Source of the DNA: Perkinsus olseni
Taxonomy: Eukaryota > Perkinsozoa > Perkinsida
DNA: 47,727 bases
Assembly: GCA_013115125.1 (NCBI GenBank)
Contig: JABANN010000245.1
Location: forward strand, 1-47,727
Reading direction: 5' to 3'
How positions within the stretch are numbered: position 1 is the stretch's first letter; each line of letters begins with the position of its first letter. Below, piece by piece: positions 23,051 through 33,279 of the stretch. The position numbers were made by a program, and so were the translations under genes. The notes under the pieces are model-generated. The model did no database searches, was not told where the DNA came from, and was given only the letters and a program-made list of their open reading frames with translations.

Positions 23051-23493
23051 ATCTTACTCCCAATTTTCCGGGGCGTTTGATAGCCCCGGTCTTTCTCATG
23101 GTGTGTTTGGTTTTCTCTCCAGACGCTATTCTGGTGGAGGTGCTGTGTTCTGTTCAATACTGCGGTGTTGTGGCACGGCTCTGGGTTCGGAGCAGCTGAG
23201 AACGTTGCTTCGGTGGAACCTAGCTGGTCGGCAGCAGTCCGTGCTGACAACGGGAGGTTCTCGTGGAGTGTGTCTGTGAATGGGCCGCTGGCGTTCTGTT
23301 GTCTGCGTGGGAAGTGTAACACAATTTTTGACGGTTTTTGAGAATCGAGATTGAATCAAGTTGGTTGAACCACCAAGTCGTAGGTTGAGTAGCAAGTCGC
23401 AGGATACCCGTGCGATTTGACCGTATTCGTCTACAAGCCCTTAATGAGTGTGTGAAGAAGACTTTCTTTTTCTAGCCCTCATCGTCTACCTTG
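23051..23493. other. spacer between GST 2 and orphan B
   Basis: No gene is seen. A TTTTTCTAG tract ends about 19 nt before the ATG at 23494 and could serve as a 5' leader acceptor. Confidence 0.3.
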
Positions 23494-25020
23494 ATGTCTG
23501 TGGCCTTGCCATCACTTGCGGCTTCCTCGTCGGTGGAGCACTTCCTCTCGTCTGTCGAAGCTGCTCCCTCTTGTTACAGAAAGGGGTTGTCGAGGCTAGT
23601 GCAAGATCTCGAGGCAGCTGTCCCTGTCGATTGGGCCGAGTCCTCGTCCATACGACACAACCTGGCGGCTTACGATCTCTGTGCTCTCGCAAATTCTAGC
23701 GGAGCGAAGTTCGATGCGCTGTGGCGGCTTGCTGGTCATGTTATTCCTCGACTGGAGCGTGGCGATATGGAGCAGGAATGTTGGTGCGTAGATAACCCTT
23801 TGAGCTTCAGGACGGCGTCTGAGGACGGGAAGATCTTCGTCGCAGCCCCTCTGTGCAATCCGCTCCATCGCAATTTCGTCCGATGGTTCTGGCGGAGCGG
23901 AGCTGCTACGGTCGTTGACAGGGACATCGCCACTGACCAGCTTGTTATTGGCAAATGTGGTTATCTCCTTGGTGGTGGCAGGTTGGTTAGGAGCCCGGGC
24001 GAGATTATCATTTTCATAGCTACAAAGGCCTGTACGAGAGTCGAGTGTGAGCGCTCCTCGGGTCGTATCTTCGACATCCCTCTGCGACCGAGGGAGGCGG
24101 TCATGTGTATGGGTAATGGAATGAGGGTTGTGGAGGGCGCGGGGATTTTCTGCGTGCTGGGTTGGGACTATAATTGGAATGTAACGAGCAAGTGTAAGGT
24201 GACGTGTCTGGAGGTGAGGGCGCGAATCAAGGGTACGCCCTTCGATATGGATAACGGTGGATTCTCGGTGATCGCGTGCCCGAGGTGTCACAGACCGAAT
24301 GGGCTGTTGGTCGAACCGAAGGAGTTGAGCGGGCGTCGTTGGACGAATAGTGTGGGGAAGTGCGTGCTTGTGTGTGTCTACTCGTCGGAGGGGGAGGGAG
24401 CGATCGAGAAGCTCGGGAGGGATCTGGAATGGTATGGGCCGGAGTATGACCGCCTCTTGTTGGTGCCACGTGGGTGTCCAGAAGAGGGATTCGGGAGAGG
24501 AGTGGTACGGTATTGGCCTGAGAGGAAGGAAGTTACTGGGTGGGTTAGACACCCGCACAGATATAGAGAGGAGAGCTCGCGACCGAGGGAGCCGGCCGCT
24601 AGGGACCTTACCCTGCCAGAAGGTCGTGTATCGCGGAGGTGCTTTAACTCTGATCGTTATGGCACCGACTGTTACACTGCGGTGGAGGCCCTGGAGATTG
24701 ATGGATGTGATACGGTGCTCCTGATGGAGTCGTGGTGGCGGCCTGGGCGTCCTCTCAGGGAAATTATTGGGGAAATTGAGGTAGTGCCGTCAGTGTGTGC
24801 TGATGGTGGCTTTATAATCTTCGAACCCAAGAAGTGGCAGAGTAAGTGGTTGAAGGATATCCTAACTCAAGCCGAGCATCCGGCACAGCAGCGGTGGAAG
24901 AGGCCACTAAAAGGGCTATTGGTGTCCTTCTGGAAGGTAGTGTACGGTAAAGTAGGAGTAGTTGGTCGCCGGAAGGAGGGGAGGGGCAGAGCGGACGGAC
25001 GGAGGAAGCACGAGCGCTGA
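23494..25020 (+). CDS. Orphan protein B, paralogue of orphan A, degenerate GT8-like
   Basis: 508 aa in one exon. I chose the ATG at 23494 rather than the TTG three bases upstream. Shared with orphan A: ECWC..N.LSF (about residue 94), CPRCHRPNGLLVEP (about 261), a VSRRCF block, AVEALEIDGCDTVLLM, GGFIIFEPK and a terminal AEHPA segment. The last three occupy the places of the donor-binding helix, DxD strand and FNSG-type strand of GT8 enzymes, but the metal site reads MESW. It lacks the acidic tail of orphan A and ends in a basic, Gly/Arg-rich tail. It stands just downstream of the GST pair, so the orphan genes bracket the GSTs in the same orientation. Function unknown; a pseudo-glycosyltransferase is my inference. 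Confidence 0.78.
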   Translation: MSVALPSLAASSSVEHFLSSVEAAPSCYRKGLSRLVQDLEAAVPVDWAESSSIRHNLAAYDLCALANSSGAKFDALWRLAGHVIPRLERGDMEQECWCVDNPLSFRTASEDGKIFVAAPLCNPLHRNFVRWFWRSGAATVVDRDIATDQLVIGKCGYLLGGGRLVRSPGEIIIFIATKACTRVECERSSGRIFDIPLRPREAVMCMGNGMRVVEGAGIFCVLGWDYNWNVTSKCKVTCLEVRARIKGTPFDMDNGGFSVIACPRCHRPNGLLVEPKELSGRRWTNSVGKCVLVCVYSSEGEGAIEKLGRDLEWYGPEYDRLLLVPRGCPEEGFGRGVVRYWPERKEVTGWVRHPHRYREESSRPREPAARDLTLPEGRVSRRCFNSDRYGTDCYTAVEALEIDGCDTVLLMESWWRPGRPLREIIGEIEVVPSVCADGGFIIFEPKKWQSKWLKDILTQAEHPAQQRWKRPLKGLLVSFWKVVYGKVGVVGRRKEGRGRADGRRKHER

Positions 25021-25230
25021 GTGTGTTCGACTATAGTCGATTAGCATAGAATTGGCATCGACTATGAAGAGTGTTAATAATTAGTATGAGTATTTCGTGG
25101 CGCGCGCCTCTAGTTTTCTTGGTTTCATGGCCGGCTGCCGTCGTGTTGAGTTTGAGGCCAATTCTTACTGTGTTAGATTCACCTCCACTACGCCTCCCAC
25201 TCGCTGAGATTCGTAGTTGCCGTTGTTCTC

Positions 25231-25302
25231 ATGTCAGTGGTGCCAGCTGCATTGATAGAAGCACCCCTGAGCAATCCGCCGACCGAGGGCAATCAGGCCG
25301 CT

Positions 25303-25358
<56 letters not shown>

Positions 25359-27502
25359 GACTGGACTAGGGCCTATCTTCAATGTTACCAATAACACAGG
25401 TACGACTTGGTTCCCAGCTGCGGGGGCTGCCGTAAATACAACTGGTCCGGGTCGGCCGAGTCCTAGTGACGTTGCTTGGGATACCATACGAGTGCCTGTT
25501 GCTAGTAATGTGACAACTGTGCTGCTGCCCGTGGACGTCGGCACAACACAAATAGTAGCCACGACCGCTCCTCCGGTCATAGTGCCCGGCAACGCGACGA
25601 TTAACACCACTTCACTGACGACTGTAGAGGTTCCGGTGGTGGTCCCGACCGCGTCAGCAATACCAGTGGGGAAGAGGGACGTCTACCTTGCCAATGGCTT
25701 CTTCTTCTTGGCCGTACTGTTGGGTCTATCCCTACTAGGAGGCCAGTTCTTGAAGTGGGCTAGAGTACGCTGGCTCGGTGAATCCGGCTTGGCCACGACG
25801 CTGGGTCTGCTGTGCGGGTTGCTGCTCTACAGCCTCCGAGCTGAGACGATGCTTGAGAAAGTACTCGAGCTTAACGAGGAAGTCTTCTTTTTTGTCTTAT
25901 TGCCCCCTATAATTTTCCAAGGTGGCTTTTGTATCGACACGAAGACCCTTTTTAAAAATTTCGGCACTATAGTGTGGCTGGCGGTGTGGGCCACCCTCTG
26001 CAGCTTCATGTTCATCGCCGGGGCAGTTTTCCTCGCAGGCCAACTCGAGCTCTGTTCCCCTTGGACCATCCACGAGGCCATGGGCTTCGCTACAGTCATC
26101 TCGGCGACAGACCCAGTGGCCGTGCTCTCGGTTTTGAAGTCCCTCTCGACGGCTGGCCCCCTACTCTCGGGACTAATCGCTGGTGAAAGTTTGCTCAACG
26201 ATGCGATATGTTTGGTCCTCTACCGGTCCCTTATAAGGTGGGAGGACCGGTCGTTGGTTCATGCACTGCAGACGTTCATTTACGTCTTCGCCGGCTCATG
26301 CCTGCTGGGGACGGCCTTTGCCTTCGTGTCCTCTCTGGTCTACAAATTCTTCCCGAGAGATAATGGTGGAAATAATAGCGGCTATGAGCTGACAAGTCGG
26401 AGGTTAGCTTCTGAAGAGGTCGAGCATGCAAGATACGAAAGAGGTGACCAAGAGAGGTCGGCAGGATATGGTTACAGTGTAGTGTTGGAGGTCAGCGTAC
26501 TTGTCCTGTTCGTGTGGATGAGCTACCTCCTAGCTGAGGGGCTGCAGCTGTCCGGCATTTGCGCCATACTCTTCTGCGGTATTTTCATGAGGAAATATAC
26601 ATGGTAGGCACAGAGGAGCTTTATGTCGTCTGTCGTCTCATCTCCTCGCTCGCTGCTGCTGCTTCTTGGTTCGGCTGTCAGCGATGACATATGGCCGTTT
26701 GAGTCTTAACGCTGGCGTCTGATTGGCTTTGTCTACTTATCGTCAGCAGGATCACTCAAATATGTCACCCCGTCTTTTTTTGATCAGGTTGAACCTAAGT
26801 CCAGAAGCGAGGAACCTCGCTGAATCTATCTTCGAGCTGTTTGCGGTGTTAGCGGAAGCTGTCATCTTCGTTTTCCTCGGCCTTGCCCCCTTCTCCTTCG
26901 ACAAGTCCTTGGCACGGACGTCCATATCGACCTACATAGTAGCAGCCCTGGCTACCTTTGGAGCCCGGGTCCTGTCAGTCAACACGACGGTGTCGATGGC
27001 GAACCTTTGCCGGACGCGGAGTAAGCTGCCGGCTTCCTACACTTCAGTCCTGTCCTTCTGCGGTCTGCGTGGAGCGATGGCTCTCGCCTTGGCCATCCGA
27101 GCCAGGCATGACTTCCCTTTGCACGGCCATGAGATACTCTCGGTCTCGACAATAATAGCGCTTTTTACGGTATTGGTGTTGGGCTGCTCGGCCAGTTACG
27201 TTTTGGATTGGCTACTAGGCTCGGAGATGGCACCGTGCGAGGAAGCGTCAGAGAACAGTAGTGTCACCACTGGTTATTGCGGAGGGATGAAGCGCCTCGT
27301 GATGACGTTGAACCGCGGAGTGCTGCTGCCGTTATTCACGAGAAGTGGTCCGCAGAGTATGCGGTATACCGGTGTTGAGCGCCACAGTAGTCGTAGCGAT
27401 TCTGATGACATGATGGGCGCCAACTCGCCGCCTGGCGCGTCAGAATTAGGTCGCCGGGCACTGACGCCGATAGAACTTGAGGATGGGTACACGATCGAGT
27501 GA
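25231..27502 (+). CDS. Na+/H+ exchanger (CPA1/NHE family)
   Basis: Two exons (25231-26603 and 26788-27502) join in phase for about 695 aa. Diagnostic motifs are FFFVLLPPIIFQGGF, ISATDPVAVL (about residue 290), AGESLLNDAICLVLY (about 316, carrying the transport-essential acidic residue), KYTW/LNLSPEARNLAE across the splice, and VIFVFLGL. A dozen hydrophobic helices are evident, followed by a short hydrophilic C-terminal tail. The protein exchanges Na+ (or K+) for H+ across a membrane, probably plasma membrane or endomembrane as in NHE8-type proteins. The N-terminal lumenal stretch holds 18 consecutive glutamines and many Asn-x-Ser/Thr sites. Upstream in frame before the ATG there is hydrophobic sequence but no earlier ATG, so a missed 5' exon encoding a signal segment is possible. 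Confidence 0.93.
25303..25356 (+). repeat. CAG microsatellite encoding polyglutamine
   Basis: One CAA followed by seventeen uninterrupted CAG codons within the N-terminal extracytosolic region of the exchanger. Almost pure CAG suggests length instability. Confidence 0.95.
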
Positions 27503-27723
27503 CGCTACGGCGGTGCTGGATTTCCTACTGAAAGGTTGTATCGGGCTCGAGGCGATCATCCGGAAGCCCAGTCGATTTTTACACAAGACTGTTCTGAACG
27601 TCGGAAAATTGATAGTGTGAACCTTTGTATGATTCAGTTTAATATTTTTAGCGGAGCGAAGTTGTGTTGTAATTGAGGTGAAGTGGAAGGGACCGGTCCA
27701 ATAGTGTTGTTGGTGGTTGCGTG

Positions 27724-30700
27724 ATGAAGCAGAAGTCATCGCTCCGACGAGCTGACACGGAAGGTGGCCGATCGACGAAGTCCGTGGGCTTCAGTACTAG
27801 ACGGACTCGCCATTATAGGAAGGGAGAAGAGAGGTGATAGACGAGGGAAGGTTGGCATTTGTGAATGCGTACATACTCATACCACTCCTTCGTATACTCC
27901 TAATTTCCAGTCCGTCGGATTCATCGAATGGTGGTGGGAAGAGGATGACTGGTCGGAAGGAGGGCAGCAGCCCTATATCGGGAGAGAGCAGTAGTAGGGA
28001 GCCTGTCGAGCCATCATCGTTGATGGTGTCTGTGGAGGAGCCGTTGTCTCCTATGGACTCCAACACCTTCTCGTCGGACCATGGTGAGGATTGGGCTGCC
28101 GGGTGCCACCACGCCACTTGGGGTCTCAGGAGCGGAGGGTTTGCCTGAGGGCAGACCTGCTGCTGGCCTTGGTGGCGATGCGTCACCATCCTCGACGGTT
28201 GGCACACCGAATAAGACTGGTCTTGGAGGCAACCATACTACTCCTTTGAAGTACGCAGTCGTAGTACTAGGTTCGTCGTCGGGGTCGATCAGGACTCTTG
28301 TTGGTGTAGGTGGATACGACGCACGAGTCTAACCGGTAGGAGCGACAGCAGCAGGGATGACTTCCTTGGGACAGTACCGTTGGAGTTCCCAACTCAAGTG
28401 ATGGCGGGATAGCCTCTGCCGCTCCGTAGCCTGTCACTCTGCCAGGGGCAAGCTGAGAGCCGACCTGTGAAGGAGGTCGTCACCAATAGGTCACAGCCCG
28501 AGCCCTCGGTGGAGGTGCCACCTCAGGACGTGGAGGAATCTATTGCCTCGCCGGATCCGAAGAGAGAGTGAGTCGTAGTAGTCGGGTCCTGAGTCGTGAT
28601 GGGTTGCAGTCGACCTGGAAAGTGCAGAAGGGTGTTTTCCTTGAGTGTGTGCCTACTCTCAGCTCTAAGCCTCCGTCTTCGGCTCTGGCGAGAAGGCAGA
28701 AGACGCCGATGCCCCCGCTGGGCAGTCGGGATGGCGGGTCTCCTCTGATTGACTCGGACGACTCGAGGCTGTTAAGCGAGCTCGGAGACCTGACGCAGGG
28801 AGCCACGACCACTCAACCTATGCGAATGCTCGAATCGAGGGGAAAGAACCACGGTGATGCAGCTGTTTTCAGTTACTCTGGGAGACCCGTGAGATACTGT
28901 GCTATCAGGTGCTAAGGATACACGTCCTCTAGCTTCGTTCCCAGTGCCCTCGCCCACGACGCAGCAGCTAACACAAGTTCAAGGCGAGGAGCCTGAAGGC
29001 GAGTGGAGCGATGCTCAGAGTGATGTTGACATGCAAGGATCTCCGGAAACCGCTGAGGCTGTTGGAGACGCCGTTAATGGTATTGAGATGGATACGGATA
29101 TGACGAGTCGAGAGGACGAAGTATGGTTGACCTTCTCTGATCCATTTGCTGACTTCTGTGGCAGGACACTTGGCAGAGCCCCCGTCCAGACACGGGAGTG
29201 CGGCAATCCGTCGGGTCATCGACACAACAGCTATCGCCTGTTCTCAATGCTGGAGCTGTTGACTTCTCGCCGAGTGGAGTGTCTGAGTAGGGTGGGTGGC
29301 TGCGGTCCGCAGCCTGCGGGATGAGAGCGCCTGAGAGAACCGCTATTGGTGCGGGCTTCGTTGAATTTCTCTGTTCAGGTCTTATGGTTTAGGAGGTTAC
29401 GAAACGCCACAGACGCACAGACGAGAAACACTTTCGAACATAATGTAAGGCTGATCATTGGATTCTGATGAGTGTTCGGCTGACGCTTGTCCTTACGGTA
29501 TAGATTTCGAGAGCCTTCTTAGCTTAGTTGGTAGAGCACCCGCTTAGTAAGCGGGAGGTCGTCGGTTCAACTCCGGCAGAAGGCTTCTTTTTTCAGCCCG
29601 TCTTCCGCTTCCCAGGATGGTATGCTATACAGCGATGTTGGTACGAGCATTAAGAGTGCTAGGAAGGGAACAGGGAAGAAGTCCATCGTATCACAGACCG
29701 AGCTTAAGCGCATACTCCGACATAGCAGTGGGTTTGTGGGACTCCGCGGAGTTGTGTGCAGGCTTGCACAGGCTACTCGGACGCTGATCCATCGGAGTTT
29801 ATGGAGTCTAATGGCTCCCGACAGATGGCTGGTGGATTCGAAATCAGTGAGATAGACGAGACCAGTAAGGAGAACTTCGACACGGAGCAGTCGGCTGCGG
29901 CCTATCGCCAATCTGCATGCGGCTTCAAGGTCAGCATCGGGGTGGCGAAGCTTTCTCTGAATGGTTTCTGAGCTCATCTAGGGTTCGCGAAGACGTACCA
30001 GTAGACCGATCGGCGGAGCTGGGGACGATGGGACGCTCGCGGAGCAGACTCAAGAGTGGCACGTTCCGGTGATTGAGGACACGATTGAAGAAGAAGATGA
30101 GATCGCCGTCTCTCCGTGAGTCGGCCCGGATGGTTCTCTCGATCGCTAACAGTGTCTCTGAACTTATCGCCGATATTCTCCTTTCTAAGAGAGTAAGTAG
30201 GCTCCGAGGGAACGTGTCTCACGACGGGAGCGAACTCATCCTTCGGTCTTCGTAATGCTAACCAACTAAACATGATAATAACTCTGGTGAGCAAAACAGG
30301 GTACGCAGTGATGCTGATACATGGGGGGGGCGTGATCGAAGTAAAATGGCGGATGCGGATTGCAAGAACAGTGCTCTGTATTGGGGGCTTAAAGAGATAG
30401 CGTCTAGTTGGTGCGGCTGATCAAGGTTATGGTATAGTTGTGCTATCCGAGTTGTTTAGAACTCAGCTGGTTCGAAGGGATGACGAAGAAGCTTCCGAAC
30501 TATGTGATGGGGTTGGAGAAGAGACCCAGCCGCAGGAGAAGCCGGTGGATCCATACGCGGCCGTCGAAAAGGCCTCGTTAATCTTCTACGAAGTAGTCGA
30601 GACCGCTGCTGATGAAGCCGGCACTGACGACCTCCAAGATGTATCGGACTTGCTGGAGAAAACAATTGAGGAGTGAGCGGGAGCGAGCGCCTCTGAGTTG

Positions 30701-33166
30701 CGGTTGTTGCTCCAATTAAGGTGGTCTGGCTTGTGTCGTGCTAACGTCGCGCTCAGGATTGGGTCGGAGGGCGCGGGAGTGTCAGAGTTGGCGGTCGCGG
30801 TCTTGCGGAACGATTTGAGGAGGCGAACGGCGGCTGTCCGTAGGAAGATAGAAATCGCGAAAATGCAGGAGATTGAGGTGAGCCAACTCATTTGCGCGTT
30901 GGCGAGGAGCCGTTGGTGGACTTCAGATAAGAAAGAGAGTAGCCCTTCAAGCGCGTGAGAGGATACTAGCGGATGTCGAGTCCCTGGGTGGGTGGTCCGA
31001 GGATGTTGAGGAGATATTCAGGGGAAGGTAGTGCTGGGCAGTCGTCACCCTTTTTTGATCCCGGGTTGATCCTGAGAGGGCAGATTTGCACGGGCAAATG
31101 ACAGGTGCAAGTCAGCTGTTGTCGAATCTAAGACCCCCACTGGCTCGATGGCATTGCGGCCGTCCGGAGCTAGAGAGGAGCTGCTGCGATATTGGCAAGA
31201 AATTATTGATCGATTTGCATTGGAAGGGCAGCTCGCGATGGGACATAGGAAGCGGGAAGAGCTCAGAGCGGAATGCAGCCTCCAAGACGCCAGGGTGAGA
31301 GCGGCAGCGAGCGGAGCGAAGCGTTTGCCTTATGCGAGACTTTAGGTATCTCTTGCTGAGCAGGAGGCTCGAGCTGCTGATATAGTCCGGAAATATGGCC
31401 GGCTGATCGTCGATAGTTCAATTGAGGCGGCAGGTAGTACGGTGGTTGGGGATGCGCCTCACACCACACCCCTGCACAAGCACCGATGTAGTGTTGGTGT
31501 AGTGACAACCGCTTCTACTCATCTCAAACTTCCTAAGTTGATTCGTGTCTGGCTAGGGTTGCTACGGCCAGCCGTTACTGTGGCCTGCTTGGAGTCACTT
31601 CTCGCTAGGACGACATTCGCGTTGTTTTCATTCTTTTTCCGAGACGGTTGAGAATCCGCTATCTTGGAGGAGTTTGACCTCTTCTAACCCAATCATCCGG
31701 TCCTTCCGGTCGACGATTGAGCATGGCCTCATCGCCCATTGGAGCACTCTTCACCATGTTGTTTACAGCGGCTATCAGCTAGAGTTGCAATCCATCGTAC
31801 ATGGGCGCCATCGCAAGGCATCGCTCCCTGCTAGGAATAGCGGGCCTTCTCAACCAACAGGTTCACGGGAGCTCTATGGTTGTGTCAGGTGAAGATGGCG
31901 ACTATGCTGAGCTGCTCCTAAAGACTGTGGCTGATGGCTTCATATCCCGCAAGTGTACTGAGCTGCAGGAGAAGGGAGAGAGGGACATGAAGAATGTAGC
32001 GGACAGGAAAGAACTCATTGCTGTGGACTTGCCGCTGTAGCTGGCAAAATTGATGGAGTCGCGAGACGCTGTGGTGAAGGAGAAGAAGGAGGTAGAGGAG
32101 AAAGTGTCTGCGCAGAGGCGAGTCAGCAACTGGAATAAATGCTGGGCCTACTGGACTGCTGTGCTGCGAGGGTGAGCTCTGAGGTTGAGCAATCTTCGCA
32201 GTGCGCTGGGGAATTTAGGTACCGGGAGCTGCCCTCGGATCAACTGGGCGCCAGGAAGTTCGAGACAGCATCGGGTTTGATGACGATCGTGTTGGAGGAA
32301 GGCGATCCTGATGTGCGCGTGCACGGGTCCGCCAGTCGACGTGACGTGTCGCTTCCTAATGGTAAATTCGGATGTGCTTGGGACGCTATTGCGGCTAGAG
32401 GGAAGGCCTTGTTGTTGGCGGGGGCGACTGCTGAAGAGGTAATGCAGAGTATTGTGAAGATGGGTGATCGCGTTGGGAGATTGCAAGAGTCTGCAAGATT
32501 GCTAAGGGATGAGGGAAGGCTGGGCAGCTGTTCTCTGGTGGTATGCACTGATCGAGGAAAGCTTGCCTTACTTCACCAAGTGGACGTCCCCCGAGGCTTT
32601 GGAACTCGGAAGGGCGCGAACGCAGTCGTTAGCATCGCGGTGATGCTCGGTGGCAACTACGTGGACTGGGAGGGCATCGAGAATAAGGACTACGCTCTTG
32701 ATAACGTAGTGGTGCGACATCCCTTCCCGTTTCCTATCCGATCCGACCTTTTTGCTGTGGGAATACGCATGCATGTCACCAATGGTATCAGCAGACTAGC
32801 AGAGGCACGACGAGCAGCGGCAACTGAGAGGTACCGCACGGGTCTAGCTGTGGCGTGAGATTCTATAGTGTCTCGGGCTAGAAGAGCTAGGCTCGATACC
32901 AACATAGCATCGTCACCCAGCGACGACTGATTGAGGGTTCCGACATCTTTTAGAGGACGTGTTAGCGATGCTTTCACCTTTGTTTCAGTTCCGGGCCATC
33001 ATCGTCGTCTGGCGTGAAGGAGAAGCTAGCTGAGTTGGTCGAGTGTATTACCAATTCAATATCAGTGGAGAAATTAACAGCCTTGAGGGAGAGGGTTGTG
33101 GTGGCGGTGGAATCCTCAAGCTTCAATAATATTATTCCCAACAACCCTAATGCCTTGACTGCATGA
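27724..33166 (+). CDS. Large multi-exon protein, candidate KNL1/Spc7 kinetochore scaffold
   Basis: About twenty exons; phase-checked ones include 27724-27833, 27911-28083, 28130-28250, 29165-29286 and 32989-33166 (TGA). Order of regions: a basic N-terminus with SSLRR and KSVGFS, resembling the SILK and RVSF PP1-docking motifs of KNL1; a long disordered acidic Ser/Pro-rich middle with MELT-like fragments (SELGDLTQG, EMDTDMTS, SEIDETS); a coiled-coil stretch (30780-32160, for example LLRYWQEIIDRF and VVKEKKEVEEKV); and a globular C-terminus (YRELPSDQLG... to the LAELVECITNSI end) whose order of elements recalls the tandem RWD domain. KNL1 links microtubule-binding Ndc80/Mis12 complexes to Bub checkpoint signalling. 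The assignment rests on architecture, not on strong sequence identity. A tRNA gene lies in its intron 29287-29596. Alternative: another nuclear coiled-coil scaffold. Confidence 0.5.
29513..29584 (+). tRNA. tRNA-Thr (AGT anticodon)
   Basis: 72-nt cloverleaf: acceptor stem GCCTTCT pairs with AGAAGGC, D-arm AGCTTAGTTGGTAGAGC, anticodon stem CCCGC/GCGGG with loop TTAGTAA (anticodon AGT), and T-arm with GGTTCAACTCC. The B box matches the eukaryotic consensus, so an RNA polymerase III internal promoter is expected. CCA is not encoded. It sits in an intron of the KNL1-like gene on the same strand; the following CTTCTTTTTT is both a Pol III terminator and the pyrimidine tract of the intron's 3' splice site. 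Confidence 0.95.
29585..29596 (+). terminator. T-run Pol III terminator doubling as 3' splice-site tract
   Basis: TTCTTTTTTCAG follows the tRNA directly; the CAG at 29594-29596 precedes the next in-phase exon of the host gene. Confidence 0.7.
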
Positions 33167-33279
33167 ATGCCATCTTAATACAACTTTTCAATAGCTCTGC
33201 TATATATAAACGCTGAGTTGGTTAAAGGGCGATTTTGTCCGTAATCGGAATTATTTCCCCTTCAGTTCCTTTATAAGCG

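Noticed and set aside
23596-24558. 320-codon minus-strand open frame
   Set aside because: Antisense shadow of orphan B, rich in Arg/Pro/Thr/His with no motif. The plus strand shows clear paralogy to orphan A.
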